DNA of 25,758 nt, from contig JAEYPI010000255.1 of assembly GCA_023410885.1 (NCBI GenBank), forward strand, positions 1-25,758, written 5' to 3'. Numbering within the stretch: position 1 is the stretch's first letter; each line of letters opens with the position of its first letter. The notes under the pieces are model-generated. The model worked only from the letters and a program-made list of their open reading frames with translations, searched no databases and had not been told where the DNA came from. The position numbers and the translations under genes were made by a program. Positions 13,725-22,866 of the stretch are shown piece after piece. This DNA is from Bacillota bacterium (GTDB lineage Bacteria; Bacillota; Clostridia; DSM-8532).

Positions 13725-14501
13725 TTACTTGAGAATCTTAATTTCGATTCGACGGTTTTTTTGACGGCCTTCAGCTGTGTTATTATCGCCGGTCGGTCTG
13801 AACTCGCCATTACCGGTGGCCGTTAAGAGCGCCGGATTTAATTTTTCATTATTAATCAAGTAGCTGACTACATTGGTGGCACGAGCTGTAGAAAGCTCCC
13901 AATTGGATTTAAATCGGGAATTATTAATGGGTATATTATCAGTATGACCTGAAACCATGATTTCGTTTTCAATGCCTTTTAAGGTAGCAGCCAATGAGGA
14001 TAATACCTTCATCCCCTCAGGCCGAATGTCGGCACTTCCCGAATCAAAAAAGACCTCTGAATCAAGTCGGACCAGAAGAAAATCCTTCTCCTCCACCACT
14101 TGAACTTTGTCTGCAATACCCTTCTCATCGATGGTGTCACGAATGTTATTTTTTGCTTCATCGATTTTTTTGTCTGCAATTTGCTGCTGGGCATCGACGA
14201 CCATTTCTTCTGCTGCCTCAATATATTTTTCCATTTGTTTTGCTTTCGCCTCTGCGCTCGTCATGGCTGCAAAGTCTATCGTAATAACACTATTGCCATC
14301 ATAGGGAAGAATGGAATCTCCACTTCCTAAATCAAGCACTGAATCCGACAAGCTGGCGGCGACTTCTGTAAACCGGTTTTGATCAACGGTTGACAAAGAA
14401 AACAACAGAATAAAAAAGGACAACAACAATGTGACCAAATCACTATAGGTCGCCAACCATTCCGGTGCACCTTCTGAAGCCTGTTCCCTTTTTCTTGCCA
14501 T
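13725..14501 (-). CDS. motB: Flagellar motor stator protein MotB
   Basis: 258-residue ion-conducting, peptidoglycan-anchored stator subunit. A single TM helix (about 18-40) contains the ion-binding aspartate in ATYSDLVTLLL (D21). After a coiled linker, the C-terminal OmpA-like domain carries FFDSGSADIRPEG, SGHTDNIPI and NWELSTARATNVVSYL, the peptidoglycan-binding motif. The ATG at 14501 follows AGGTG at 6 nt and the motA stop by 20 nt. Whether it uses protons or sodium cannot be told from this sequence alone. No other flagellar genes are in the window. Confidence 0.94.
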   Translation of the reverse strand: MARKREQASEGAPEWLATYSDLVTLLLSFFILLFSLSTVDQNRFTEVAASLSDSVLDLGSGDSILPYDGNSVITIDFAAMTSAEAKAKQMEKYIEAAEEMVVDAQQQIADKKIDEAKNNIRDTIDEKGIADKVQVVEEKDFLLVRLDSEVFFDSGSADIRPEGMKVLSSLAATLKGIENEIMVSGHTDNIPINNSRFKSNWELSTARATNVVSYLINNEKLNPALLTATGNGEFRPTGDNNTAEGRQKNRRIEIKILK

Positions 14502-14521
14502 ATTTTCACCTGTTTTCCTTA

Positions 14522-15331
14522 TTAAATGCCAGGAGCCTCTTTTTTATCCTGATTATGCTTGGTCATGGCATCATACTGTTCCTGTTGTTCAGGAGAAAGA
14601 AATGTTTTTAACTTATGCTCCATCAGTCTGGGATTCTCTCCCGATTGAATGGAGAGTACCCCTTCAACCATCATTTCCTTCATTCGAATCTCTTCGGCAC
14701 TATATCCCGCAAGTTTTGCTGCAATGGGGTTACAAATATAGTTAGCTAAAACACTACCATAGAAGGTTGTGACGATGGCAAGAGCCATGGCTGGGCCAAT
14801 ACCTGAAGGATCATCCAAAGTTCTCAAGAGATTAATCAAACCCAATAAGGTTCCTATCATACCCCACGCAGGAAATTGAGCTGCCAAAGTCTTGTAGTAA
14901 CCATATACAATTTGATGCCGAGCAGCCATACTGTCGATTTCAAGCTGCATCGAGGTCTTGACGATATCAGCCTCAATGCCATCTACAACAAGCTCCATGG
15001 CTTTTTTGAGGAAGTTATCCTTAAGCTCGTTCTGAGCCGATTCCAAAGCTAAAAGGCCCTCCCTTCGTGCTTTTTGAGAGAGTTCAACCATGGTTTGAAT
15101 CGTATTAACAGCTGAAGCTTTTGGTGATTTGAATACCAAGGGAAGGACTTTTACCGCTTTGATGGAATCAACCAGCGGATAACTGAGCATGGTACAAGCA
15201 ATTCCACCTCCTACGGTACAAACGATTGAGGCAAAATCAAGATAGCTGCTTATTAACCCGCCACCGGATGCGATACTGTATACCAATACAACCACACCCG
15301 AAATAAGACCTATAACTGTTGCAAAATCCAT
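14522..15331 (-). CDS. motA: Flagellar motor stator protein MotA
   Basis: 269-residue membrane stator subunit with four TM segments (about 3-22, 33-52, 150-172, 183-203) and a large cytoplasmic loop between TM2 and TM3. Family hallmarks are FPAWGMIGTLLGLINLL and TTFYGSVLANYICNPIA, the conserved prolines that face MotB's aspartate, and QKARREGLLALE in the loop that contacts the FliG rotor. The ATG at 15331 follows GGTGGAG at 5 nt. Transcribed with motB from a sigma-D-like promoter. Confidence 0.94.
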   Translation of the reverse strand: MDFATVIGLISGVVVLVYSIASGGGLISSYLDFASIVCTVGGGIACTMLSYPLVDSIKAVKVLPLVFKSPKASAVNTIQTMVELSQKARREGLLALESAQNELKDNFLKKAMELVVDGIEADIVKTSMQLEIDSMAARHQIVYGYYKTLAAQFPAWGMIGTLLGLINLLRTLDDPSGIGPAMALAIVTTFYGSVLANYICNPIAAKLAGYSAEEIRMKEMMVEGVLSIQSGENPRLMEHKLKTFLSPEQQEQYDAMTKHNQDKKEAPGI

Positions 15332-15420
15332 ATCTCCACCTGCTTATGTATCTCTTGTTTTTTTCTTTTTAAGAGGCTGCTTTAATGCATCCTCTCTTCG
15401 TATAATGTCTGCCAAAGCAT

Positions 15421-15448
15421 ATATCGGCAAAAACTTTCACTTGGTTTA
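15421..15448 (-). promoter_or_regulatory. Sigma-D (FliA-type) promoter of motAB
   Basis: Minus-strand TAAA (15448-15445) and GCCGATAT (15428-15421) with 16-bp spacing match the motility sigma factor consensus (TAAA, 14-16 bp, GCCGATAT). The predicted start is about 80 nt before motA. This couples stator expression to completion of the flagellar hook-basal body, as in B. subtilis. Confidence 0.8.
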
Positions 15449-15610
15449 CGCTCTATGCGATATCAATCATAATTCTATGTCAAAATGCAATAATTCTATA
15501 TATATCCTTGTAAACAACAGGGGTTGGTTACCCTACGGGTTTGATTCTCTTGCAAGGATGTAAAATTCTTTTGTATCTATAGGGCAGATGGCAAAATAAT
15601 GAAACAGTGT

Positions 15611-15648
15611 ATTGCATTTTTATACATTTTAATGTATAATCATGCATA
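15611..15648 (+). promoter_or_regulatory. argF promoter overlapped by two ARG-box-like operators
   Basis: TGCATTTTTATACA (15613-15626) fits the ArgR/AhrC core TGNATWWWWATNCA perfectly; TGTATAATCATGCA (15633-15646) fits with one mismatch. Taken as 18-bp boxes they are 2 bp apart, the normal operator spacing. A promoter, TTGCAT (15612-15617), 17 bp, TATAAT (15635-15640), has its -35 in the first box and its -10 in the second, so repressor binding with arginine should block transcription. Confidence 0.75.
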
Positions 15649-15673
15649 TCAATTGGAAAGCGGTGATGATAAA

Positions 15674-16594
15674 ATGAAGCATTTACTATGCTTAAGTCAA
15701 TGGAGCAGCAGTGAAATACAGGAAACACTGAAGATGGCTGAGAAATTGAAATATGAAAACAAAAACGGTATACGTCACAATCACTTACTAAAGGGTAAAT
15801 CCCTTGGCCTTATTTTTGCCAAGTCCTCCACCAGGACAAGAGTCTCTTTTGAAGTGGCCATGTATCAGTTGGGCGGCTATTCACTCTTTTTAAGCGCCAA
15901 CGACATTCAGCTTGGGCGAGGCGAAACCGTATCCGACACCGCAAAAACTTTGTCCCGTTACATAGACGGTATTATGATAAGAACCTTCAAGCATGATGAT
16001 GTGGTCGATTTAGCTGATTGTGGAACCATCCCGGTTATCAATGGCCTTACCGACAGCCAGCACCCCTGCCAGATACTGGCCGACCTGCAAACCATTAAGG
16101 AGAATAAAGGAAATCTGGCAGGTCTTAAGCTTGCTTATGTGGGCGATGGCAACAATGTTGCCAATTCTCTGCTGATCGGATGCGCCAAGGTCGGCATGCA
16201 TATTTCTGTAGCAACGCCCAAAGGCTATGAATGTGATGCAGAATCTGTGAAGCTGGCTAAGGAAGCAGCCATGGAGACAGGCGCCTCTATTGTGACCACT
16301 TATGATCCTTTTGAGGCCGTAAAGGATAGCGATGTTGTCTATACCGATACATGGGTCAGCATGGGAATGGAGAGCGAAAAAGAAGCACGGATCAAAATTT
16401 TTATGCCTTACCAGGTCAATGCTGAGCTGATGCAAGCCGCTAAAAGCGAAGCACTATTTATGCATTGCTTACCGGCCTATAGAGGCTATGAGGTCACTGC
16501 CGATATTATTGATGGACCCAAATCCGTTGTGTTTGATGAAGCTGAAAACAGACTGCATGCTCAAAAAGCTGTACTTGTAAAGCTCTTGGGGTGA
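15674..16594 (+). CDS. argF: Ornithine carbamoyltransferase
   Basis: 306-residue enzyme joining ornithine and carbamoyl phosphate to give citrulline in arginine synthesis. The ATG at 15674 (MKHLLCLSQW) gives the usual length and follows GGTGAT at 6 nt; longer versions would extend into the operator. Carbamoyl-phosphate motif STRTR (52-56), HPCQ (130-133), ornithine-loop SMG (229-231) and HCLP (264-267) are all intact; SMG and HCLP separate it from aspartate carbamoyltransferase. The ARG-box promoter indicates a biosynthetic rather than arginine-deiminase role. No other arg genes are in the window. Confidence 0.94.
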   Translation: MKHLLCLSQWSSSEIQETLKMAEKLKYENKNGIRHNHLLKGKSLGLIFAKSSTRTRVSFEVAMYQLGGYSLFLSANDIQLGRGETVSDTAKTLSRYIDGIMIRTFKHDDVVDLADCGTIPVINGLTDSQHPCQILADLQTIKENKGNLAGLKLAYVGDGNNVANSLLIGCAKVGMHISVATPKGYECDAESVKLAKEAAMETGASIVTTYDPFEAVKDSDVVYTDTWVSMGMESEKEARIKIFMPYQVNAELMQAAKSEALFMHCLPAYRGYEVTADIIDGPKSVVFDEAENRLHAQKAVLVKLLG

Positions 16595-16598
16595 TTAT

Positions 16599-17069
16599 AT
16601 GCTATATTCGTTTATTATCAGGCGCGCCACTACACAGGACGCACCGGCCGTTTTTTCCATTTTACAGACGGCCTTTAAAGAGTACAGTGCCTTAACAGGG
16701 CAAAATAACCTTGAGGCCCTCCTTGAAACAGAGGATGATATTTGCAAGGAGATTGAAACAAAGGCCGTTTATATCGCAGTCATAGATGACACCGTCGCAG
16801 GCACTGTGCGACTGGATATTCACGGTGATGAAGCCTATTTGAGTCGCTTTGCTGTCGACCCTAACAACCGGAATATCGGTATAGGAAAAGCTCTCATGAA
16901 TGTGGTCGATAAATATCTTTGTGGCAAGGGTGTGAATAAAGTAACCTTACACACCGCCTCACAGCACAGGTTGCTGATGCGCTTCTATTATGGGCGAGGT
17001 TTTTTTGTAGAGGCCATTGAGACTGACCGAGGCTATTTAAGGGCACGTTTGGTCAAGGAATACACCTGA
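16599..17069 (+). CDS. GNAT family N-acetyltransferase
   Basis: 156-residue acetyl-CoA-dependent acetyltransferase, substrate unknown. The acetyl-CoA pyrophosphate loop RNIGIGKA (91-98) follows strand beta4 (YLSRFAVDP), and MRFYYGRGFF near 126-135 is the typical C-terminal block. It begins 4 nt after the argF stop, with GGGGTG as ribosome site overlapping the argF end, so it is surely cotranscribed and under the same arginine-responsive operator. A short stand-alone N-acetylglutamate synthase is conceivable from context, but nothing in the sequence proves it. Confidence 0.88.
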   Translation: MLYSFIIRRATTQDAPAVFSILQTAFKEYSALTGQNNLEALLETEDDICKEIETKAVYIAVIDDTVAGTVRLDIHGDEAYLSRFAVDPNNRNIGIGKALMNVVDKYLCGKGVNKVTLHTASQHRLLMRFYYGRGFFVEAIETDRGYLRARLVKEYT

Positions 17070-17131
17070 CGCTATGGTCAAAAATTCTAGGTAAACTTCT
17101 TTTCCTGAGCACTATCCCACTCACAATAAAT

Positions 17132-17183
17132 AGGCTCCCCTTACGGTCACAGGTATTTTAACCTACGATCGTATGGAGAGCCT
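17132..17183. terminator. Stem-loop between convergent GNAT and transketolase genes
   Basis: AGGCTCCCCTTACG and CGTATGGAGAGCCT pair at 12 of 14 positions around a 24-nt loop, followed on the plus strand by TTTCTAG. The T-run is poor, so termination is only a plausible role for both converging transcripts. Confidence 0.4.
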
Positions 17184-17225
17184 TTCTAGTCAGTATTAGA
17201 CTTTTCGATGTTGGATCGAATAGCT

Positions 17226-18161
17226 TTACTTTCTCTTTAGCACAGCTCTTGCTTTTTCTAAGATTTTATCAGCCGTCAATCCGTACTTGATAAGCAGGTC
17301 AGCAGGCTTGCCCGATTTTCCGAATTCGTCCTCCACACCCACAAGCTCCATAGGAACGGGTGCATTTTTAACGATAACCTCTGCAACGGCACTACCCAGA
17401 CCACCGACTATGTTGTGCTCCTCACAGGTAACAATTGCACCTGTTTCTTGGGCTGCCTTTGTAATGATTTCAGCATCAATGGGTTTGATGGTATGGATGT
17501 CGATAACCCGAGCAGATATACCCTCTGCTGCAAGGATTTCTGCCGCTTTAAGAGCTTGGTCCACCATAAAGCCTGTCGCAATCAGGGTGATATCCTTCCC
17601 ATCCTTCACCATAACGCCCTTACCAATTTTGAATTGGGTATCAGCAGGATAAATAACAGGTACATCTAAACGGCCCAATCTTAAGTAAACTGGACCATAC
17701 ATTTCAGCTGCCTGCTTAACAAGAGCAGCGGTACTAACAGCATCAGCCGGTGAAATAACAGTCATACCCGGGATGGCGCGCATGAGCGCGAGATCCTCAA
17801 TGGCTTGATGAGAAGCCCCGTCTTCGCCAACGGTTATACCGGCATGAGTTGCCCCGATTTTGACGTTGAGATGAGGATAACCAATGGAGTTTCGCACGGA
17901 ATCATAGGCTCTTCCTGAGGCAAATATCGCAAACGTACTGGCAAATACAACCTTTCCACAGGTCGCTAATCCTGCGGCCATGGACATCATATTGCCTTCG
18001 GCAATACCCACATTGATATGTCTTTCTGGATATTTCTTTTGGAATAAATCGGTTCGTGTGGACTTTGAAAGGTCCGCATCCAAAACAACTATATTTTCAT
18101 TGTGGCCGATTTCTGCAAGAGCAGTGCCATAGGCCACACGGGTTGCAATTTTTTCTGACAT
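17226..18161 (-). CDS. Transketolase, C-terminal subunit
   Basis: 311-residue second half of a two-gene transketolase, which transfers two-carbon ketol units in the non-oxidative pentose phosphate pathway. It holds the pyrimidine-binding domain (TRVAYGTALAEIGHNE; FAIFASGRAYDSVRNSI; GITVGEDGASHQAIEDLALM) and the C-terminal transketolase domain (VIYPADTQF onward, with VTCEEHNIVGGLGSAVAEV). The ATG at 18161 follows GGAGG by 8 nt. The catalytic glutamate and histidine region is intact. It follows the N-terminal subunit gene by 81 nt; the active enzyme is a heterotetramer in such organisms. Confidence 0.93.
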   Translation of the reverse strand: MSEKIATRVAYGTALAEIGHNENIVVLDADLSKSTRTDLFQKKYPERHINVGIAEGNMMSMAAGLATCGKVVFASTFAIFASGRAYDSVRNSIGYPHLNVKIGATHAGITVGEDGASHQAIEDLALMRAIPGMTVISPADAVSTAALVKQAAEMYGPVYLRLGRLDVPVIYPADTQFKIGKGVMVKDGKDITLIATGFMVDQALKAAEILAAEGISARVIDIHTIKPIDAEIITKAAQETGAIVTCEEHNIVGGLGSAVAEVIVKNAPVPMELVGVEDEFGKSGKPADLLIKYGLTADKILEKARAVLKRK

Positions 18162-18242
18162 GGCAAATCCCTCCATGAATTTTCTAATATTTAAAGGTGG
18201 TGATGCGTTCTTTTTTAAACGCAAATAACTTACCCCTACAGC

Positions 18243-19079
18243 CTAGAGACTCGCAAGGTAAGTATCAAGCTCCAGATGAGCTTGGTCGGCCTGTTCCTTT
18301 TTAGGAGCGCTACCATGCCATGAAGCCTGGTTTTCCATAAAAGAAACGCCCTTGCCCTTGATAGAATGCGCAACGATCATGGTGGGCTTACCCTTAAAAG
18401 CCTTGGCCTTTTCAATGGCCTTCTCAATTTCATCATAATCATGAGCATTAATATCAAGAACTTCCCACCCAAAAGCACGGAATTTATCCGCAATAGGTTC
18501 CGGATTCATAACATCGGTGATTTTACCATCAATCTGAAGCCCGTTATAATCGACAAATGCAGTGAGGTTATCCAGCTTGTAATGAGCTGCCGACATGGCT
18601 GCTTCCCAAACCTGGCCTTCCTCTAATTCACCGTCACCAAGGACGGAATATACACGATAATCCTTCTTATCCAGCTTTGCTGCAAGGGCCATGCCCACTG
18701 CTGCTGAAATCCCTTGGCCTAAGGAGCCTGTTGACATGTCCACACCAGGGACCTTATCCATATTAGGATGTCCTTCAAGGTAGCTATCAACCTGTCTGAA
18801 CCCTGTAAGATCCTCAACAGGGAAGAAGCCTCTACGAGCTAAAGTAGAATAAAGGCCGGGCGAGCAATGACCCTTTGACAGTACAAATCGATCACGATCA
18901 GGACGTTTAGGGTTCTTAGGATCTATCCTCATCTCTTTAAAATAAAGATAGGTCAGAATATCAGTTACCGAGAGAGAGCCTCCGGGGTGTCCACTACCCG
19001 CTGACGCTACCGCTGTAATGATGCCCTTTCTGATTAATGTTGCTGTTTTCTGAAGCTCCAATTTGGTTTTTGCATCCAT
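18243..19079 (-). CDS. Transketolase, N-terminal (TPP-binding) subunit
   Basis: 278-residue thiamine diphosphate-binding half of transketolase. Visible landmarks are the histidine motif SAGSGHPGGSLS, SKGHCSPGLYS, MSTGSLGQGIS, and the TPP/Mg motif GDGELEEGQVWEA with FVDYNGLQIDG. The ATG at 19079 (MDAKTKLELQ) has AAGGAGAG at 6 nt and is preferred to a start 44 codons upstream in non-family sequence. Two-gene transketolases are common in Clostridia and archaea; neither gene is truncated. Confidence 0.93.
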   Translation of the reverse strand: MDAKTKLELQKTATLIRKGIITAVASAGSGHPGGSLSVTDILTYLYFKEMRIDPKNPKRPDRDRFVLSKGHCSPGLYSTLARRGFFPVEDLTGFRQVDSYLEGHPNMDKVPGVDMSTGSLGQGISAAVGMALAAKLDKKDYRVYSVLGDGELEEGQVWEAAMSAAHYKLDNLTAFVDYNGLQIDGKITDVMNPEPIADKFRAFGWEVLDINAHDYDEIEKAIEKAKAFKGKPTMIVAHSIKGKGVSFMENQASWHGSAPKKEQADQAHLELDTYLASL

Positions 19080-19218
19080 CTTGAACTCTCCTTTTTGTAA
19101 ATTATTAGGATCGACTTTATTTCCATTCACAAGCGAGAATGTCATCCGACGTCCAATGTAAATTCTAGGGCAAAAATGCCGTGAAAGCCTTGGCGTTCTA
19201 AGCCCATCCACATAGGAA

Positions 19219-19247
19219 AGTATATCCTATAATCTGCATCCAGTAAA
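19219..19247 (-). promoter_or_regulatory. Possible promoter of the transketolase genes
   Basis: Minus-strand TTTACT (19247-19242) and TATACT (19224-19219) with 17-bp spacing, about 135 nt before the first transketolase start. The -35 match is weak. Confidence 0.35.
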
Positions 19248-19266
19248 CAACATTGTTAAACTTTAA

Positions 19267-20190
19267 TCATTTTTCTTTTTGTTCTGAAATGGGGTGCAGA
19301 GGCATAAAGCCCTCGCCCAATACCTCACGAACATCAATCAACAATACAAAGGCTTTAGGGTCACAATCTTTTACAATATCTTTAACCACTGTAATTTCTT
19401 CACGCTTTACCACACATAAAAGCACCGTCTTTTCCTGCTTGCTATACATACCCAAGCCTTTTAAGCCGGTGACCCCACGATCCACATCATGCATCAGTCT
19501 TGCTGCAATGACCTCTGACTGCTCCGAAATAATGAGCAGGCTTTTAGCAAAATTCATACCTTCCAGGTAGGCATCTATGGTCTTTGTCGCAATGTAAAGA
19601 CTTAAAGCGGCATACAAACCCAGCTTCACACTTCTAAAGGCCAAGGTTGCGAAAACAATGACACTGCCGTCCAAGAACAACAGATATTGCCCCATTGAGA
19701 ATCTCGGAAAGTGTTTCCTTAAGAGGGCAGCTGCCAAATCAGTCCCCCCGGTGGTCGCATCCTCCTTGAGTATTACGCCTAAACCAAAGCCCATAATGCG
19801 GCCCCCCACCAAGGCATTAAGCAGGAGATCGGGAGTAGCCATGGCTTCATCAAACTTGATCAAGTATTCATTAACAAGCTTATTAAAAAAGGCCGAGGTT
19901 CCGTCGATCATGACGGATAGCAGGACAGCACCAAAAAGAGAACGGAGAAGAAATTGCCGTCCTCGGCTTTTATACCCTGTAAGAAAGAGGGGAATGTTAA
20001 AGATGAGCATGAGCGTGCCCACGGGAATAATGCCATTGAATACATAGAAAATTACGGTTGACAGACCTGACACACCGCCGGGTGCAAGCTTAAACGGAAT
20101 AAGAAAAACATTCATGGAAATGGTCATAATAAAGCAACCCAATGCGATGATGAGATACGGTCGCCAAGCCCCTTTGAATAGCTTCATCAT
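19267..20190 (-). CDS. YitT/DUF161 family membrane protein with DUF2179 domain
   Basis: 307-residue polytopic membrane protein of the YitT family. Five or six hydrophobic segments span about 12-200, with family motifs LIPFKLAPGGVSGLSTVI, GFGLGVILKEDATTGGTDLAA and LGLYAALSLYIATKTIDA. The soluble C-terminus is DUF2179 (LLIISEQSEVIAARLMHD, then GVTGLKGLGMYS and KEETVVLCVV-like strands). Function is unproven; transport or lipid-related roles have been suggested for relatives. ATG at 20190 follows AAGGAG by 8 nt. Confidence 0.9.
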   Translation of the reverse strand: MMKLFKGAWRPYLIIALGCFIMTISMNVFLIPFKLAPGGVSGLSTVIFYVFNGIIPVGTLMLIFNIPLFLTGYKSRGRQFLLRSLFGAVLLSVMIDGTSAFFNKLVNEYLIKFDEAMATPDLLLNALVGGRIMGFGLGVILKEDATTGGTDLAAALLRKHFPRFSMGQYLLFLDGSVIVFATLAFRSVKLGLYAALSLYIATKTIDAYLEGMNFAKSLLIISEQSEVIAARLMHDVDRGVTGLKGLGMYSKQEKTVLLCVVKREEITVVKDIVKDCDPKAFVLLIDVREVLGEGFMPLHPISEQKEK

Positions 20191-20285
20191 ATTACTTCTC
20201 CTTAATTCCATCCTAGTATATGAAGAATGAAACAAATTTATCTTGTTGGCACTATAATAGATAATGATATTCACAGGCAGAAAAT

Positions 20286-20312
20286 GAAAAAAAACCGGGT
20301 ATAACCCCGGTT
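20286..20312 (-). terminator. Terminator of rpmE
   Basis: Minus-strand AACCGGG-GTTATA-CCCGGTT, 7-bp stem and 6-nt loop, followed by an uninterrupted T-run. It lies about 120 nt after the rpmE stop codon; the 3' untranslated stretch between holds no gene. Confidence 0.8.
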
Positions 20313-20431
20313 CCTTTTGTGTTAAATAACAAGGTTCCTAAGACGACTTTGTGGTCTTCTTACTGCTGTCGCATCACCTGATTGAGATGCAAAATTGATC
20401 AATAATAAGCTCTCTAAACAAGTCAGGTGTA

Positions 20432-20632
20432 TTATTTAATGCCGTACTTTTTCTTGAACTTATCAACACGACCACCGGCATCAACAAGCTTTTGCTTACC
20501 TGTAAAGAATGGGTGGCATTGCGAACAAATTTCCACGTGCATATCTGCCTTTGTAGAACCTGTTTCAACGGTCTCGCCACACGCGCAACGAATAACGGAC
20601 TTGCCGTACTTTGGATGGATACCTTCCTGCAT
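20432..20632 (-). CDS. rpmE: 50S ribosomal protein L31 (zinc-binding type)
   Basis: 66-residue ribosomal protein joining the large subunit near the central protuberance. ATG at 20632 ([10 protein letters not shown]) is chosen because GAGGTG lies 6 nt upstream; a GTG three codons earlier is that ribosome site itself. C16, C18, C36 and C39 form the CxC...CxxC zinc site of the Zn-replete paralogue; the zinc-free YtjA/YkgM type lacks these. It sits after rho on the same strand, a conserved clostridial order, and has its own promoter. Confidence 0.96.
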   Translation of the reverse strand: MQEGIHPKYGKSVIRCACGETVETGSTKADMHVEICSQCHPFFTGKQKLVDAGGRVDKFKKKYGIK

Positions 20633-20716
20633 GGTTTTCACCTCGCTTAAATAGCTTTGTTTCTTTATTGAAACTTCCTAAATGCTCATGCAACTTAAAA
20701 AAAAGTGCCGATTGGT

Positions 20717-20745
20717 ATTGTAACACAATGCGTAATTTAATGCAA
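20717..20745 (-). promoter_or_regulatory. Promoter of rpmE
   Basis: Minus-strand TTGCAT (20745-20740) and TACAAT (20722-20717) with exact 17-bp spacing, beginning 7 nt after the rho stop codon. Predicted start near 20710, leader about 78 nt. No terminator separates it from rho, so L31 may be made from both transcripts. Confidence 0.65.
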
Positions 20746-20751
20746 GTACTA

Positions 20752-22866
20752 CTACTTATATATTGTGTCGTAGTTACTCTTATCCCGCTGCATAAAAGCG
20801 GTATTGATGCCGTTGACAAACTCTTCATTGCTCTTTGTATTCGTAAGCCTGTTGACAATCATTTCTGTTACATCGGCCGTTCCCACATTGCTCATGGCCT
20901 TCCGGATCGTCCAGATACCCTCCATTTCGCGCTGGGTGAGAAGCAGCTCTTCTCTTCGTGTTCCGGAGCGATTGATATCAATGGCCGGGAAAATGCGTTT
21001 TTCAGAAAGCTTACGATCAAGGTGAAGCTCCATATTACCGGTCCCCTTGAATTCTTCATAGATAACATCATCCATACGGCTTCCTGTATCAATAAGGGCT
21101 GTGGCGATAATGGTCAGGCTTCCCCCATTCTCTATATTACGAGCCGCACCAAAGAAGCGCTTGGGCTTGTGGAGAGCACCTGGATCCAATCCACCTGACA
21201 AGGTTCTGCCTGTGGGGGGAATGGTGAGGTTATAAGCACGGGCCAGTCGTGTGATACTATCTAAAAGAATAACCACATCCTTTTTGTGCTCAACAAGACG
21301 CTGTGCTCTTTCCAAGACCATTTCAGCCACTTTGATATGGTGATCCGGCACCTCATCAAAGGTCGAATAAATGACATCACCCTTAATGGAGCGCTGCATG
21401 TCGGTAACTTCCTCAGGGCGCTCGTCTATGAGCAAAACAATCACTTCTATTTCCGGGTGCCTGGTGGTGATGGCATTGGCTATTTTCTTTAATAAAATGG
21501 TTTTACCGGCTTTAGGAGGCGAGACAATGAGACCGCGCTGTCCCTTACCGATCGGTGCAATAAGATCGATTAACCGCGTAGAAAGCTCTTTTGGCTCCAT
21601 CTCCAACGTAATGCGCTCTTCGGGGTAAATCGGGGTCAAGTGTTCAAAAGGACGCCTTCTTTGGGCGACATCAGGTGATTCTCCATTTACAGAAGAAACG
21701 TAGAGTAAGGCTTGAAATTTCTCCCCTTCCTTCTGAATTCTGCCCTTGCCCACTATTTTGTCGCCGGTTTTAAGATTGAATCGCCTGATTTGAGAGGGGG
21801 ATACATAGATATCTCTAGGCCCGGACAGGTAATTATGGCCTCTTAAAAAGCCATAGCCATCCGGAAGAACTTCGAGTATACCTGTAACAGGATTATCACT
21901 TTCAAGACGGGACAAATCCTTGTGCCTGGTATATTTTAAACCTCGATTCTCACCCTCAACCGGGTTCCCATCCTTTTCAATCTCATTCTCTCTGGGTGCT
22001 TCCTCGGTGCTCGGGCTTTTAATCAGGGGCTCGGAAGGTTCGGATTCCTTGACTACCGGCAAGGCTGTTTCAGTAGGTATTGGTGCTACTTCCGGAGGCG
22101 AAACAGGTATAGCTGTTTCCTCACCGGTCTTAGCTGTCTGCATAACCTTGACAGACTCAACAGGTTGCTCTCTCTTCACTACTTTTATCGATTCTACATG
22201 CCTGTGAGGTCTTTGAGGTGGCGTAGGAATTTTTTCCGGGAGGGGCTCAACTGTTTGAGCTTCAGCCTGAGGAGCAGGGTCTTCCGCCTTCTTTCTGGGA
22301 CGTCCTCGGGAACCTTTAGAAAGGGGTGTCTCTTCATGTTTTTCCGATTGCTCAACCGCTACAGGTGTTTCGGCTATGTTTTCTTTCACGCTTTCAACAG
22401 GAGGAACGGTTTCTTTTTTTTCAATAGGAGATTCTTGTGGGACAGTTTCAACAACCTTTTGACTTGTCGCCGCTTTCGGTCTGCCTCTCTTTTTCTTTTC
22501 CTCTGCAGGTAATTCATCTGCCGGAGATTTTACTGTTTTCTTTACATTCTTTCCTTCAGCCTTTACTGCCTTTACTGCCTTTTCTTCTTGCTTGACCTTC
22601 TCATCATTTTTAACGATTTTTTCTTCTTTCTTTACTTCCATATCCTCTTTTAAGGCTTTAGATGAGGGTGCAGGAACTGTTGATTCCTGTGGAACAGCAG
22701 GCACCTGACTTTTTAGAGAAAGGTCGGCAGGACCATCACCTGTCTTCAAAATAAACTCAACGAGGTCCGCTTTTTTTAACCTGGAGAGATTCTTAAGTCC
22801 AAGCATTTTGGCAATATACCTGAGATCCTCAAGCGACTTTCCCTCAAGAATTGACCTGTCTTTCAT
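20752..22866 (-). CDS. rho: Transcription termination factor Rho with large N-terminal insert
   Basis: 704-residue hexameric RNA helicase ending untranslated transcripts; common Rho is about 420. The ATG at 22866 follows GGCGGTG at 4 nt. The Rho_N domain (about 4-43) is followed by a disordered K/E/P/V-rich insert (about 45-310), then the cold-shock RNA-binding fold ([15 protein letters not shown], from 329) and the ATPase: Walker A SPPKAGKT (449-456), [11 protein letters not shown], Walker [17 protein letters not shown], and the C-terminal [20 protein letters not shown]. All catalytic blocks are intact. The insert holds two AT-hook-like motifs, RGRPK (127-131) and RGRPR (187-191), each beside lysines. 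Long inserts are known in high-GC Gram-positives, Bacteroides and some Clostridia, where they aid RNA binding or condensation. Confidence 0.96.
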   Translation of the reverse strand: MKDRSILEGKSLEDLRYIAKMLGLKNLSRLKKADLVEFILKTGDGPADLSLKSQVPAVPQESTVPAPSSKALKEDMEVKKEEKIVKNDEKVKQEEKAVKAVKAEGKNVKKTVKSPADELPAEEKKKRGRPKAATSQKVVETVPQESPIEKKETVPPVESVKENIAETPVAVEQSEKHEETPLSKGSRGRPRKKAEDPAPQAEAQTVEPLPEKIPTPPQRPHRHVESIKVVKREQPVESVKVMQTAKTGEETAIPVSPPEVAPIPTETALPVVKESEPSEPLIKSPSTEEAPRENEIEKDGNPVEGENRGLKYTRHKDLSRLESDNPVTGILEVLPDGYGFLRGHNYLSGPRDIYVSPSQIRRFNLKTGDKIVGKGRIQKEGEKFQALLYVSSVNGESPDVAQRRRPFEHLTPIYPEERITLEMEPKELSTRLIDLIAPIGKGQRGLIVSPPKAGKTILLKKIANAITTRHPEIEVIVLLIDERPEEVTDMQRSIKGDVIYSTFDEVPDHHIKVAEMVLERAQRLVEHKKDVVILLDSITRLARAYNLTIPPTGRTLSGGLDPGALHKPKRFFGAARNIENGGSLTIIATALIDTGSRMDDVIYEEFKGTGNMELHLDRKLSEKRIFPAIDINRSGTRREELLLTQREMEGIWTIRKAMSNVGTADVTEMIVNRLTNTKSNEEFVNGINTAFMQRDKSNYDTIYK

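Noticed and set aside
15332..15673. Riboswitch or small gene in the motA-argF gap
   Set aside because: I found the sigma-D promoter and ARG-box promoter but no recognisable aptamer or gene between them.
20611..21198. 195-residue plus-strand open frame
   Set aside because: It is antisense to the conserved end of rho and has no family-like content.
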